A stretch of DNA of 57,846 nucleotides from Nitrospira sp. (GCA_005116895.1 SWDO01000004.1:139004-196849), one strand, 5' to 3'; positions 6,637-16,160 are shown, counted from the first letter of the stretch. The notes: generated from the letters alone by a model not told the origin. Translations and numbers: made by a program.

Positions 6637-8457
6637 ATGGCACGAATAGTCGGTATCGATCTCGGCACCACCAATTCGCTGGTTGCGTACATGAAGGATG
6701 GGCAGCCCTGCGTCGTCCCAGACCGTAACGGTCGGACCATGGTGCCCTCGGTCGTCGCCTTGACGGACAATGGCTTGATCGTCGGAGATTCGGCGAAAGA
6801 GCATTTAACCCGCAATCCAGAACGGACGGTCTACTCCGTGAAGCGATTCATGGGTAAGGGGCTGGCCGATGTCCAGGACGAGCTAGTCTATTTCCCCTAC
6901 CATGTCACTGAGACCGGTGGTGTCATTCGGATCCGGCTTGGCCAGAAGAGCTATTCCCCACCACAAGTCTCCGCCATGATCCTTAAGGAACTGAAGCTGC
7001 GTGCGGAAGCCTCCCTCGGCGAAAGTATCACCAAGGCCGTCATCACGGTGCCGGCCTACTTCAACGACAGCCAACGGCAGGCTACCAAAGATGCAGGCCT
7101 CATTGCCGGGCTGGAAGTGTTGCGCATCATCAATGAGCCGACCGCTGCGTCGCTGGCCTACGGACTTCAACAAAAAACGCAAGGGACCATCGCCGTCTAT
7201 GACTTCGGTGGTGGGACATTCGATATCTCAATCCTGAAGTTGAAAGACGGCATCTTTGAAGTGCTGGCGACCAGCGGCGACACCCACCTTGGCGGAGACG
7301 ATCTCGATCGCGTGTTGGTCGATCTCTTCATTGGAGATATAAGAGATCGTTACGGAATCGACGTCGGCCGCTACCCCGATCACATGCAGACTGTCCGGTT
7401 GGAAGCGGAGCGGGCTAAGATCCGCCTGTCCGATGAGCTCAAGACCGAGATCACCATCGAGCTACCGGAGGACAAAGGACGCTTTACCAGAGAGCTGACG
7501 CGTGATCAGCTCGAGTCTCTCGTGGCAGGGATCATCGAACGCACCTTAGCGCCCTGTCGCATCGCGTTAAAAGACGCCGGGCTTACTCCAAAAGACATTG
7601 ATGAAGTCGTGCTCGTGGGCGGGTCTACCCGGATGCCATTGGTCCGGCAACGAGTCGAAGCGCTCTTTGGAAAGCAACCACATTGCCACTTGAACCCAGA
7701 TGAAGTCGTCGCGCTTGGAGCTGCGGTGCAAGCCGATATTCTCAGCGGTGGCACGACAGACATGTTGCTATTGGACGTCACACCCTTGTCTCTCGGCATA
7801 GAAACGATGGGTGGGGTCATGAGCAGCCTGATCCGCCGAAATACGACCATCCCCGCAAGCGCCAAGGAGATGTTCACGACCTATGTCGATGGTCAGACCG
7901 GAGTAGACATTCACATTCTGCAAGGTGAGCGCGAACTCGTGAAAGATAACAGGAGCTTAGCGCAATTTCGTCTGAAAGTACCGCCTCTCCCCGCCGGCGT
8001 TCCGCGTATCGAGGTGACCTTTTTGATCGATGCCAATGGCATCTTGAACGTCACGGCAACGGACATGCGGACGGCCAAAAGCCAGTCGATCGAGGTCAAA
8101 CCCTCCTACGGATTGTCCGACACGGAAGTGGAACGGATGATTGAAGACTCGTTCAAGTTTGCGACAGAGGATGTGACTGCCAGAAAGTTGATCGAAGCCA
8201 GGCTGGACGCCGAAGCGTTGATTAAGACCACTGACAAATCGCTCGTAGAAGCTGGGCATCTAATTACGGAGGAAGAAGCTGACGGTATTCGGACGTCATT
8301 ATCTCAGCTATCCACCGCGAAGAACGGAACAGATTCTCGTGTCATCCGTGCGCGTATGGCGGAACTCGAACAGACCGCGAAGCAGTTGAATGTCATGATG
8401 CTCGATCATTCACTCAAGCAAAGTCTGCAAGGAAAGAAAGTATCGGAGGTATCGTGA
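6637..8457 (+). CDS. hscA: Fe-S specialised Hsp70 HscA
   Basis: A 606-aa DnaK-family ATPase dedicated to releasing clusters from IscU. The actin-fold ATPase motifs are GIDLGTTNSL near the start, YDFGGGTFDIS near residue 190 and VGGSTRMPLV near 325; a substrate-binding domain follows from about residue 380. It is shorter than DnaK (about 638 aa), as is usual for HscA. The start at MARIVGIDLG was chosen by homology, since the frame extends 19 codons upstream into hscB. It sits between hscB and iscX, which confirms HscA over DnaK. Confidence 0.93.
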   Translation: MARIVGIDLGTTNSLVAYMKDGQPCVVPDRNGRTMVPSVVALTDNGLIVGDSAKEHLTRNPERTVYSVKRFMGKGLADVQDELVYFPYHVTETGGVIRIRLGQKSYSPPQVSAMILKELKLRAEASLGESITKAVITVPAYFNDSQRQATKDAGLIAGLEVLRIINEPTAASLAYGLQQKTQGTIAVYDFGGGTFDISILKLKDGIFEVLATSGDTHLGGDDLDRVLVDLFIGDIRDRYGIDVGRYPDHMQTVRLEAERAKIRLSDELKTEITIELPEDKGRFTRELTRDQLESLVAGIIERTLAPCRIALKDAGLTPKDIDEVVLVGGSTRMPLVRQRVEALFGKQPHCHLNPDEVVALGAAVQADILSGGTTDMLLLDVTPLSLGIETMGGVMSSLIRRNTTIPASAKEMFTTYVDGQTGVDIHILQGERELVKDNRSLAQFRLKVPPLPAGVPRIEVTFLIDANGILNVTATDMRTAKSQSIEVKPSYGLSDTEVERMIEDSFKFATEDVTARKLIEARLDAEALIKTTDKSLVEAGHLITEEEADGIRTSLSQLSTAKNGTDSRVIRARMAELEQTAKQLNVMMLDHSLKQSLQGKKVSEVS

Positions 8458-8473
8458 TCGTGGAGGAGTACCG

Positions 8474-8686
8474 ATGGACTTGAAGTGGCAAGATGCCGAA
8501 GAGATCGCCATACGGCTGGTCGAACAACACCCTGAGACAGATCCGCTCACCGTGCGCTTCACCGAGATGCATACCTGGATCGTGGCCCTGCCTGAATTTA
8601 AGGACGATCCGAAGAAATCGAATGAGAAAATCCTAGAAATGATTCAGATGGCGTGGCACGAGGAATATCAGGACACGAAGACCTAG
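8474..8686 (+). CDS. iscX: Fe-S assembly adaptor IscX
   Basis: A 70-aa acidic protein. Its core MDLKWQDAEEIA..., VRFTEMHTWI and SNEKILEMI matches the E. coli IscX pattern closely (MGLKW, VRFTDMHQWI, SNEKILEAI). IscX binds IscS and tunes the rate of cluster synthesis, probably in response to iron. GTGGAGGAG lies just before the start. It closes the isc operon; the next gene converges with only 9 bases between the stops, and no separate terminator is visible. Confidence 0.95.
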   Translation: MDLKWQDAEEIAIRLVEQHPETDPLTVRFTEMHTWIVALPEFKDDPKKSNEKILEMIQMAWHEEYQDTKT

Positions 8687-8695
8687 TCTCCAGCG

Positions 8696-11098
8696 TTACA
8701 AATTCCCGTCCCCTGTTGGTTGTCCCTCGGGAATCTGGTCCAACTTATAGAAATCCGTCGGATCCTGTCGACGCTGCCCTGCCTGAGCCGGCTCACTCCC
8801 CTTCGTAAAGAGCTCAACTGTTCCTTTGTGGTCTTCTCCGTCTTGTTCCGACTCCAGAAGCCCTGTCGAGGAATCAACCTTCACAAAGGTTACCCCGTCT
8901 GGAATCTCGAACGGCACGACAGGAAGCTGCTTGAGCGCCTCTTTCATGAACGCGATCCAAATCGGCAAGGCTGAACGGGCCCCCGTTTCACTCTCTCCGA
9001 GCGAGCGACGGTCGTCAAAGCCGACATACACACCGGTGACCAAGTTCGGCGTTCCACCGATAAACCACGCATTGATGTAGTCGTTCGTCGTGCCGGTTTT
9101 GCCGGCGATCGGACGCCCCAGTACTTTCGCCGCCTGCCCGGTTCCCCGCTGCACGACGTCTTCCATCATGTTGGTAATCAAATAAGCGGCTTCTTTGGCG
9201 ATGACTTCATGGGGCTCAGGCTCGGTCACTTCAAGAACCTTCCCCGTATTGTCTTTGACCGATTTAACGGCAAAGGGCTCCACCCGATTTCCCTGGTTCA
9301 AAAACACCCCATAGACTGAGGTCAACTCCAGCAAGCCAACCGACGAGGTGCCAAGCCCGAGGGAAAGATCGGCAGGAAGCGGACTCGTAATCCCGACCGT
9401 ACGCGAGAACTCAATCACGTTTTTCACGCCGATCTTGTCCAACAACCGAACCGTGGCAAGATTATGTGACTGCGCCAGCGCATCCCGAAGGCTCACCATG
9501 CCATGAAACTTGCGGCCGTAGTTCTCCGGCCTCCAGATCTTTTCGTCCTCTGCCTGCTCATAGACGACCGGGGCATCAAGGATCTGTGTGGCAGGGCTCA
9601 ACCCTTGACTCATCGCGGTCGCATAAATGAGTGGTTTGAACGCGGACCCCGGTTGCCGGTGGGCCTGCACCGCGCGGTTATACTCACTCCGGGAGAAATC
9701 ATACCCGCCCACCATTGCACGAATCGCACCCCCCTTGGGATCGATCGCAATCAGGCCTCCCTCGACGACCGGCGTCTGCTCCAATGTGAGTTGCACGCCA
9801 TCCTTCGTGAGTCGTTTCACTCCGATTTCGATGACATCCCCAGGCTTCAGGAGTAATTTGAGATTTGGATTCACCACGAAATCCACGGTGGGATCCGGCC
9901 CCTTGAGCATCCGCTTGGCCCAGGCCATGTCGTCAAACGCCAGCTTCGCGGCGAACGCGCCGACTTGAACCACATAATGATCTTTCGCAACTCTTAGAAC
10001 GACCCCTTCTCCGAGATACCCGGGTTTGAGCAGCTGATCCCCGGAGGCAAGTTCCGAAGGTTGGAACGTCGCGACATCGACGGTTCGCCGAGGCCCTCGC
10101 CACCCCTCTCGTTTATCAAGCTCGCGAACCCCGTTCAAAAATGCCGACTCCGCCGCTTTTTGCATTTCCACATTCAAGGTCGTGTAAATTTGAAGCCCGC
10201 CCTTGTACACCATCGACTCCCCGTACTTCGCCATGAGCAGTTGACGGACGTATTCGACGAAGTAGGGCGCCAGATGCTCGCTCCCAGGCCGATGGAAATT
10301 CAGTTTTTCGCGAGCGGCCGCTTCCCGTTCCGCTGCGGTAATAAACCCAACCTCCTCCATTCTGGCGAGCACATGCTCTTGGCGTTTCTTCGCCGATTCA
10401 TAGGCGCTGAACGGAGAAAACCGGCTAGGCGACTTCGGTAGACCGCCTAAGAATGCGGATTCGGCAAGGGTCAGGCCCCTGATATCTTTTCCAAAATATG
10501 ATTGCGCCGCCGAACCGACTCCGTAGGCGCCTTGCCCGAAATAAATTTGATTCAGATAGGTTTCAAGAATCTGTTCCTTCCCGGAGACCACTTCCATCTT
10601 GTAGGCCAAGACGAGTTCGCGAATTTTCCGTTCATAGGACCGTTCGGACGACAGAAAGAGCGCACGAGCCAGTTGTTGCGTGATGGTGCTGGCTCCTTCA
10701 ACCTTCCTCCCCCCGTGCCGAATGTTCGTCCAGGCCGCTCGCAGCATTCCGATAAAATCCAGACCCGGATGCTCAAAAAACCTCGCATCTTCCGTCGCAA
10801 TCACCGCCTGCGTCAGCGTTTTGGGAATTTCTGGAAGCGGCGTGAGAATGCGGCGCTCGATAAAGAACTGGCCAATGGGTTGCCGATCATCGGAATAGAC
10901 GGTGGTGACCAAACTCGGTTGATAGTTTTGGAGCAGATCGAGCGAGGGAAGGTCTCGGGAAAAATACCAGATGATTCCTGCGACCGTCGTCGCTCCGACG
11001 ATACTACAGGCCACCACACCGATCAGAGCGACCTGCCACCAACGCCAGCGGCGGCGTGGCTGTTCTATTCTTTCGATAAAGCGGCGATCATTCGGCAT
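8696..11098 (-). CDS. mrcA: Penicillin-binding protein 1A (bifunctional)
   Basis: An 800-aa class A PBP that polymerises and cross-links peptidoglycan on the outer face of the inner membrane. A basic cytoplasmic start is followed by one membrane anchor at about residues 22-46. The glycosyltransferase (GT51) domain has EDARFFEHPG and STITQQLARALFL. The transpeptidase domain has the SxxK motif GSAFKP (near 480), the SxN motif SHN, and KTGT. An OB-like insert between the domains (near 350-430) is as in PBP1A. The C-terminal tail is Gln/Asp rich. It converges on iscX. Confidence 0.95.
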   Translation of the reverse strand: MPNDRRFIERIEQPRRRWRWWQVALIGVVACSIVGATTVAGIIWYFSRDLPSLDLLQNYQPSLVTTVYSDDRQPIGQFFIERRILTPLPEIPKTLTQAVIATEDARFFEHPGLDFIGMLRAAWTNIRHGGRKVEGASTITQQLARALFLSSERSYERKIRELVLAYKMEVVSGKEQILETYLNQIYFGQGAYGVGSAAQSYFGKDIRGLTLAESAFLGGLPKSPSRFSPFSAYESAKKRQEHVLARMEEVGFITAAEREAAAREKLNFHRPGSEHLAPYFVEYVRQLLMAKYGESMVYKGGLQIYTTLNVEMQKAAESAFLNGVRELDKREGWRGPRRTVDVATFQPSELASGDQLLKPGYLGEGVVLRVAKDHYVVQVGAFAAKLAFDDMAWAKRMLKGPDPTVDFVVNPNLKLLLKPGDVIEIGVKRLTKDGVQLTLEQTPVVEGGLIAIDPKGGAIRAMVGGYDFSRSEYNRAVQAHRQPGSAFKPLIYATAMSQGLSPATQILDAPVVYEQAEDEKIWRPENYGRKFHGMVSLRDALAQSHNLATVRLLDKIGVKNVIEFSRTVGITSPLPADLSLGLGTSSVGLLELTSVYGVFLNQGNRVEPFAVKSVKDNTGKVLEVTEPEPHEVIAKEAAYLITNMMEDVVQRGTGQAAKVLGRPIAGKTGTTNDYINAWFIGGTPNLVTGVYVGFDDRRSLGESETGARSALPIWIAFMKEALKQLPVVPFEIPDGVTFVKVDSSTGLLESEQDGEDHKGTVELFTKGSEPAQAGQRRQDPTDFYKLDQIPEGQPTGDGNL

Positions 11099-11305
11099 GG
11101 TGAATGGAGCCTTGTAGAGGTGAAGCCGAGGTCAGCAAAACCTTACAATGCGCCCTCCGAAAACTCAAGCGAGATGCCGATCAGAGACTTGGCCTTTCCC
11201 ATCCACTCCGAAACCGTTCTCACACGGCATCACAGAGACCGCCCTGTGGTCTTCCAGCGTTCCCGACTTCTAAAGCTCCCCTCCATTTTATTTCGCGGCC
11301 CTAGC

Positions 11306-11335
11306 TTGTGTGGAAGAACGCAGTTCGCGTATACT
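11306..11335 (+). promoter_or_regulatory. Predicted typA promoter
   Basis: TTGTGT (11306-11311), 18 bp, then TATACT (11330-11335), five of six matches to the -10 consensus. It lies 60 bases upstream of typA in the 296-base region between divergent mrcA and typA. Confidence 0.5.
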
Positions 11336-11344
11336 GCAAAGTTT

Positions 11345-11371
11345 GCGCCTCACTATCGGGGCGTCTTTTTT
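11345..11371 (+). terminator. Short hairpin with T-run in the typA leader
   Basis: GCGCC at 11345 can pair with GGCGT ending at 11364 around a ten-base loop, followed by C and six T. The shape is that of a weak intrinsic terminator or attenuator between the predicted typA promoter and its start codon. The stem is only 5 bp, so it may be incidental. Confidence 0.3.
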
Positions 11372-11394
11372 GTCATTAAGGAAGCACCGTCACC

Positions 11395-13251
11395 ATGTCC
11401 ACAGTACGCGCCCCTCAGAACCGTCGAAGCGATATCCGCAATATCGCCATCATTGCCCACGTCGATCACGGCAAAACGACCTTGGTCGATGCGGTGCTCC
11501 GCCAAACTCACGTCCATCGCAAGATCGACGATATGGGCGAACGCATCATGGATTCGATGGACCAGGAACGGGAGCGTGGAATCACAATTCGGGCCAAAAA
11601 CGCCAGCGTCATCTACAACGGGGTAAAAATTAACATCGTCGATACGCCGGGCCATGCCGATTTCGGCGGTGAGGTGGAACGGACGCTCCGGATGGTCGAT
11701 GGTGTGTTGATCTTGGTCGATGCCAAAGAAGGCCCCATGCCGCAAACGACCTTTGTGTTGCGGAAAGCCTTGGCGCTGGGACACAAAGCCATTGTCGTCA
11801 TCAATAAGATCGACCGGCCCGATGCGGTCATCGACGACGTCGTCAACCGCACCTTCGACCTGTTCGTTCATCTGGGCGCCACCGACGAGCAACTTGATTT
11901 CCCGATCGTCTACACGTCGGCCATTAAAGGAATCGCCACGCTGGATGTCAACAAACCGGGAACCGACATCGTCCCACTACTCGATACCGTGCTGGAGAAG
12001 ATTCCTGCCCCAGCGATCAACGCCGAAGCCCCGCTCCAAATCCTCGTGCTCGCCCTTGTGCAAGACTCCTACAAAGGTAAGATGGGGATCGGCAAGATTC
12101 AGTCTGGTTCAATTGCCCGGCGGCAGAGTGTCATGGTGCTCGGCAAGGACGGCGCACAGATTCCCGGAAAGGTGTCCGACCTCGCCGTCTATTCGGGCCT
12201 TGAACGGGCCGATACCGAACAGGTTTCGGCCGGAGAAATCGTTGCAGTGGCGGGGCTGGATGACGTGAGTATCGGGGATACCATCGCAGATGCCGACCAT
12301 CCCGTCGCCCTCCCGCGCGTGACAATCGATGAGCCGACGGTTCAGATGACGTTTTCGGTCAACAACAGCCCCTTCGCCGGACGGGAAGGGAAGTTCCTGA
12401 CCTCGCGCCACTTGCGCGAGCGGCTCTTCAAAGAGCTGGAGACCAATGTCTCGTTGCGCGTCAATGAGACTGATAGCGCGGATCGCTTCCTCGTGGCAGG
12501 TCGCGGCGAACTCCATCTCGGCGTGTTGATCGAACAGATGCGACGGGAAGGGTACGAGCTTCAAGTCTCGCAACCAGAGGTCATCCTCCATCGTGAAGGC
12601 GGCGCCGTCATGGAGCCGTACGAGGAGCTGACCATTCAGGTGCCGGAGACGTATCAGGGAACGGTCATCGAAGAGATCGGAAAGCGCCGCGGCGAAATGC
12701 GGCACATGCGGCTCATTCATTCCGACGTCGGCACCAGTGAAATGCATTTGGAATACCATATTCCAACGCGAGGCATCATGGGCCTCAAGAACGTGCTGCT
12801 GGCGAAGACCCGTGGAACCGTCATTATGCATCACGTCTTTGCGGCCTACGAACCGGCAGAAGAGCGAGACTTGATTGTCGCCCCGCATGGCTCACTCGTC
12901 GCATATGAAGACGGTGCCAGTACGGGCTATGCTATTTTCATGACCCAAGAACGTGGAGCCATGTTCATCGGCCCAGGGGTAGAGGTGTACCGGGGGATGG
13001 TCATCGGCCAAAACAGCCGAGACGAGGATCTCGATGTGAACGTGTGCAAGGAAAAGCATCTGTCGAATATGCGGGCGTCCGGTTCTGATGAAGCCTTGGT
13101 GCTCACCCCTCCGCGCGAAATGACCCTGGAATTCGCGTTGGAATACATTGGGGGCGATGAGCTGGTCGAAATCACGCCGCAGAACCTCCGTCTGCGAAAG
13201 CGACTCCTGAACCCGGACGACCGCCGCAAGGCGAAGAAATCCGGAAAGTAA
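11395..13251 (+). CDS. typA: Ribosome-associated GTPase TypA/BipA
   Basis: A 618-aa translational GTPase that binds the 70S ribosome under stress and at low temperature. The G motifs are HVDHGKTTL (G1), RGITI (G2), [14 protein letters not shown] (G3), NKIDRPDA (G4) and SAIKG (G5). Then come EF-G-like domains II, III ([17 protein letters not shown]) and V, and the TypA-specific C-terminal domain ([14 protein letters not shown]...[15 protein letters not shown]). Length is normal. AAGGAAG precedes the start. Confidence 0.96.
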   Translation: MSTVRAPQNRRSDIRNIAIIAHVDHGKTTLVDAVLRQTHVHRKIDDMGERIMDSMDQERERGITIRAKNASVIYNGVKINIVDTPGHADFGGEVERTLRMVDGVLILVDAKEGPMPQTTFVLRKALALGHKAIVVINKIDRPDAVIDDVVNRTFDLFVHLGATDEQLDFPIVYTSAIKGIATLDVNKPGTDIVPLLDTVLEKIPAPAINAEAPLQILVLALVQDSYKGKMGIGKIQSGSIARRQSVMVLGKDGAQIPGKVSDLAVYSGLERADTEQVSAGEIVAVAGLDDVSIGDTIADADHPVALPRVTIDEPTVQMTFSVNNSPFAGREGKFLTSRHLRERLFKELETNVSLRVNETDSADRFLVAGRGELHLGVLIEQMRREGYELQVSQPEVILHREGGAVMEPYEELTIQVPETYQGTVIEEIGKRRGEMRHMRLIHSDVGTSEMHLEYHIPTRGIMGLKNVLLAKTRGTVIMHHVFAAYEPAEERDLIVAPHGSLVAYEDGASTGYAIFMTQERGAMFIGPGVEVYRGMVIGQNSRDEDLDVNVCKEKHLSNMRASGSDEALVLTPPREMTLEFALEYIGGDELVEITPQNLRLRKRLLNPDDRRKAKKSGK

Positions 13252-13268
13252 TTGTCACAGGTACCCAT

Positions 13269-14021
13269 ATGAGGATTCGGAAAAAGTCTCCTAAGCCTTC
13301 TGCCACGCGCCCCCCTCTCTACTTCATCGGCTATCGGGGTACGGCTCCATCAACCGACGAGGTTCAGGCACTCTACGACCGGGAATATGGCGTCCCCTTG
13401 GCCATCCACCATGAAGACGGCTCGCCTGAATCCTGGCAGGCAACCCACGGCCCTTGGTCCGCACATGTAGTCCTGCCACTCCCGATGAGTCATGTGGCTG
13501 AAGTGATGAAACAATTGACCTGGGAACATGACCTCATGGGTGCCGTTGCACCGTCCGTCACCTCCCCTCGTGATATGCCAGATACCGTCCTCCTGGCTAC
13601 ACGATTGGCCCGTTGTCTGACCCTCTTATCGCAAGGCACGGCCTATGACGTCATTCGGCAAGCGTACGCCAATCCCTCGGACTGGCAGCCTCGTACACTC
13701 GGAAGTTTTCTTCTGGATGACCATGTGTCCATCGTCCATGACGACACCACTCACCCGGACCGGGTGTGGTCCTACTCACTCGGACTCAGCAAATTTGGGT
13801 TGGACGAAGTTGAAATGTTGACGGCAAAAGGACTTTCCGACAGCACAGCGAAAGACCTGTTGACTGAGTCGGCCGGCGAATTGCTGCGGCTGGGGCATTC
13901 TCCTAAAGTTGGAACAGCGCTCAGCCTTCCTCTGCTCGGTCGTACCCTTCATGTCAGGAACTACCGCACCGCTGCGCCTGCCGGACGGATGCTGGGATTC
14001 CGAGAACTTCAATCCTCGTAA
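13269..14021 (+). CDS. Hypothetical protein, 250 aa
   Basis: A cytoplasmic-looking protein with no signal peptide or membrane segment. The N-terminus is basic (MRIRKKSPKPS). A segment near residues 175-185 reads SLGLSKFGLDEVEML and is followed by a short helical region and LGRTLHVRNYR. This arrangement recalls DUF4261-type proteins, but I do not assign it firmly. It begins 17 bases after the typA stop and may be co-transcribed. The ribosome binding site is weak. Confidence 0.6.
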   Translation: MRIRKKSPKPSATRPPLYFIGYRGTAPSTDEVQALYDREYGVPLAIHHEDGSPESWQATHGPWSAHVVLPLPMSHVAEVMKQLTWEHDLMGAVAPSVTSPRDMPDTVLLATRLARCLTLLSQGTAYDVIRQAYANPSDWQPRTLGSFLLDDHVSIVHDDTTHPDRVWSYSLGLSKFGLDEVEMLTAKGLSDSTAKDLLTESAGELLRLGHSPKVGTALSLPLLGRTLHVRNYRTAAPAGRMLGFRELQSS

Positions 14022-14026
14022 GTCCC

Positions 14027-14049
14027 TTGATAACTCAACATGTTATCAA
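14027..14049. repeat. 8-bp perfect inverted repeat upstream of the peroxiredoxin
   Basis: TTGATAAC (14027-14034) and GTTATCAA (14042-14049) flank a 7-base spacer. It begins 5 bases after the stop of the preceding gene and lies about 30 bases upstream of the predicted peroxiredoxin -35. There is no T-run, so an operator is more likely than a terminator. Confidence 0.4.
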
Positions 14050-14079
14050 TTCACATCCAATACTAGGCCTATCGGGCCG

Positions 14080-14109
14080 TTGACATCCCTTTCAAGCACA
14101 GGGTACAAA
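14080..14109 (+). promoter_or_regulatory. Predicted peroxiredoxin promoter
   Basis: A perfect TTGACA (14080-14085), 18 bp, then TACAAA (14104-14109). The start codon at 14196 leaves a leader of about 80 bases. Confidence 0.5.
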
Positions 14110-14195
14110 GTTTATGGTTCATGTGGGGTCCTGCCAATCCGAGACCTCAGTACAGCCATCACCCATATATAGATGTCCTAATAAGGAGGTTTGCA

Positions 14196-14666
14196 ATGAG
14201 CGATGTAGCATCAGAAATTAAGGTGGGCGATACAGCACCGGACTTCAATCTAAAGGATCAGGACCAAAAGGACGTGAAGTTGAGCGAGTACAAAGGCAAG
14301 AAGAACGTCGTGCTCTGCTTCTATCCGTTGGATTGGAGCCCTGTGTGCCAGGGTGAAAACAAGTGCCTGACCGATGACTTCCCCAAGTTCCAGTCCGCCA
14401 ATGCGGAATTGTTCGGCATCAGCTGCGACAGCTTTTTTTCCCACAAAGCCTGGGCAGATTCGCTGGACCTGAAGCACCGCTTGTTGTCGGACGTCCACCG
14501 GACGACCGCAAAGTCGTATGGTCTGTATTTCGAGCCGCTGAACTGCTCGAAGCGCGCGACTGTGATCATCGATAAGAACGGCAAGGTCGCCTACGCGAAG
14601 GTGCAGGAGATCAAGACGGCACGCGAAGACAAGGACATCCTTGACGCGCTGTCCAAGCTGAACTAA
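14196..14666 (+). CDS. Peroxiredoxin (AhpC/TSA family)
   Basis: A 156-aa thiol peroxidase that reduces hydroperoxides in the cytoplasm. The active-site loop reads FYPLDWSPVCQGE, fitting the PxxxS/TxxC pattern with the peroxidatic cysteine at C51 and serine in place of the usual threonine. R120 in NCSKRATV is the likely conserved arginine. Further cysteines are C57, C77 and C117, any of which may resolve the disulfide. The start at 14196 is set by AAGGAGG six bases upstream. A thioredoxin-like gene follows and is the probable reductant partner. Confidence 0.9.
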   Translation: MSDVASEIKVGDTAPDFNLKDQDQKDVKLSEYKGKKNVVLCFYPLDWSPVCQGENKCLTDDFPKFQSANAELFGISCDSFFSHKAWADSLDLKHRLLSDVHRTTAKSYGLYFEPLNCSKRATVIIDKNGKVAYAKVQEIKTAREDKDILDALSKLN

Positions 14667-14677
14667 TTCTATAGTCA

Positions 14678-14733
14678 GAAAGTCTGAAAGTTGGAAAGTC
14701 GTCACGTGTTGGCTTCCTGACTTTCAGACTTTC
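14678..14733. repeat. 14-bp perfect inverted repeat between peroxiredoxin and thioredoxin genes
   Basis: GAAAGTCTGAAAGT (14678-14691) is the exact inverse of 14720-14733, around 28 bases; the stem can be extended by G-T pairs. The sequence is made of GAAAGT-type units. It begins 12 bases after the peroxiredoxin stop. There is no T-run, so it is probably a palindromic intergenic repeat that folds in RNA and separates or protects the two messages. Confidence 0.6.
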
Positions 14734-14748
14734 AACTTTAGGTAGCTT

Positions 14749-15081
14749 ATGACTGGCACTGTTCTCGACGTCAGCGACGCCAACTACAAAGAATTCACCG
14801 ACAGCGCCGGTGCGGTCGTCGTGTACGGCCTTGCCACCTGCGAGCCCTGCAAGGCCTACGATCCCATTCTTGAAGCGACTGCTGCGAAATTTCCTGAGAT
14901 CAAAATCGGGAAGGCCAAGATGCATGTGCCGGGCCGCTGTCGTGAGATCAAGAAGACCCACACGTTTGAAACATACCCCACCACACATTTCTTCGCGCAT
15001 GGTAAATTACTACTGACACGCGAAGGAGTCGTCGAGCCGGCCGAACTCGCCGCACTCATTTCAGACCATTTACTCAAGTAG
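14749..15081 (+). CDS. Thioredoxin-fold protein (CEPC)
   Basis: A 110-aa single-domain thioredoxin-fold protein with no signal peptide. The redox motif is C31-E-P-C34, not the classical CGPC, and the cis-proline region is ETYPTTHFF (near 83-91). A further cysteine lies in GRCREI. It follows the peroxiredoxin by 82 bases across a palindrome, and may reduce it; that is inference from position. GGTAGCTTATG gives only a weak ribosome binding site. Confidence 0.8.
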   Translation: MTGTVLDVSDANYKEFTDSAGAVVVYGLATCEPCKAYDPILEATAAKFPEIKIGKAKMHVPGRCREIKKTHTFETYPTTHFFAHGKLLLTREGVVEPAELAALISDHLLK

Positions 15082-15180
15082 GTCCGCTGCTGCATCGTGA
15101 GTCAGTGAACCCGGAGACTCTTCCACAACCACTGGATCAGGCAGCACTGAACGGTCGATGAGTTAGGAGGCGAGCAGAGC

Positions 15181-15660
15181 ATGAACAAGACGATTGTTGG
15201 TTTGGTGTGTGGCATGACCCTGACCCTGTCCCTCTCGGCCGGTGCCCATACCGACGAATATTTTGAATCTGTCCAGGCACCCCATGGCGGGCAATTGCGC
15301 ATGACCGGTCCATTTCATATGGAGCTGATCGCGAAGGATGGCGACCTGACGGTCTACGTCACGGACCACGCCGACAACCCCATCAGCGTCGACGGCGGTT
15401 TAGCCAAAGCCAACATCGAGAACGGGCCAACCAGGACGCAGGTGAACATGCACCCGGTGGGGAACAATATGCTCAGAGGTTCCGGCACCTTTTCGTTGGC
15501 CCCCAATACCGTGGTCGTCGTCTTCATGAAGCTGCCGAATCAAGACGGCTATGCCGCCCGCTTCACGCCGTTGAAACCCAAGAGCGAACAGGCGGAAAAA
15601 TCCCCGTCTCACGCGGATGATGCCGGCCCCCATCACCATCACCATTCACCGAAGCATTGA
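15181..15660 (+). CDS. Exported protein with His-rich tail (paralog 1)
   Basis: A 159-aa protein with a signal peptide (MNKTIVGLVCGMTLTLSLSAGA, cleavage near residue 22). The mature domain starts with APHGGQLRMTGPFHMELIAK and ends YAARFTPLKP, then a linker and a PHHHHHSPKH tail. The HGG...ELxxKDG...YVTDHxD pattern resembles the small N-terminal domain seen before some CzcB/CusB-type metal efflux adaptors. With the histidine tail this suggests periplasmic metal binding, but no partner transporter is nearby. GGAGGC lies before the start. The next gene encodes a close paralog. Confidence 0.65.
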   Translation: MNKTIVGLVCGMTLTLSLSAGAHTDEYFESVQAPHGGQLRMTGPFHMELIAKDGDLTVYVTDHADNPISVDGGLAKANIENGPTRTQVNMHPVGNNMLRGSGTFSLAPNTVVVVFMKLPNQDGYAARFTPLKPKSEQAEKSPSHADDAGPHHHHHSPKH

Positions 15661-15704
15661 TGGTCAAGTTAGATATGAATCCTGGCTTCTAGGGAGTATC
15701 GATC

Positions 15705-16160
15705 ATGAAACATCTGCTGGTGAACCTGACTCTCTGCGCCACGCTGCTCGGGGCGGCGCCGGTCTGGGCCCATTCAGCGAAACACGCAGAACCCGTGAAG
15801 GCACTTCACGGCGGGCAATCACTTGCCGCAGGCCCGTATCATCTTGAGTTGGTCGCCAAGGACGGAGAGCTGCTGCTCTATGTGACCGATCATTCCGACA
15901 AGGGTATCCCTTCCGATGGAGCGAAAGCTAAGGCCACGATCCAGCACGGGTTTGAGAAAGCCACGATCCAGATTGAACTGGAGCCGTCCGGTGACAACCA
16001 GCTGAAGGGGAACGGAACGTTTACGATTCATCCAGATACCGGAATTCTGGTCTTCCTCAGGCTACCGGAACAGCAGGCCTATGCCGCCCGCTTTACTCCG
16101 CTCAATACCAAGAGCGGAGCCGCATCAAGAGGCGAGTCCCATCACAAGGCAAAGCATTAG
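15705..16160 (+). CDS. Exported protein (paralog 2)
   Basis: A 151-aa protein with a signal peptide ending near GAAPVWAHS. It aligns with the preceding product along its whole mature length (ALHGG, GPYHLELVAKDGELLLYVTDHSD, YAARFTPLNTKSG), so the two are a tandem duplication. Its C-terminus ends ESHHKAKH with fewer histidines. Role unknown; periplasmic metal handling is a guess. It lies 44 bases downstream of its paralog and is probably in the same transcript. Confidence 0.65.
   Translation: MKHLLVNLTLCATLLGAAPVWAHSAKHAEPVKALHGGQSLAAGPYHLELVAKDGELLLYVTDHSDKGIPSDGAKAKATIQHGFEKATIQIELEPSGDNQLKGNGTFTIHPDTGILVFLRLPEQQAYAARFTPLNTKSGAASRGESHHKAKH

Noticed and set aside
10502..11626. Rightward 374-codon open frame
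   Set aside because: Antisense to the PBP1A N-terminus, and its end overlaps typA in another phase; no start signal or domain.
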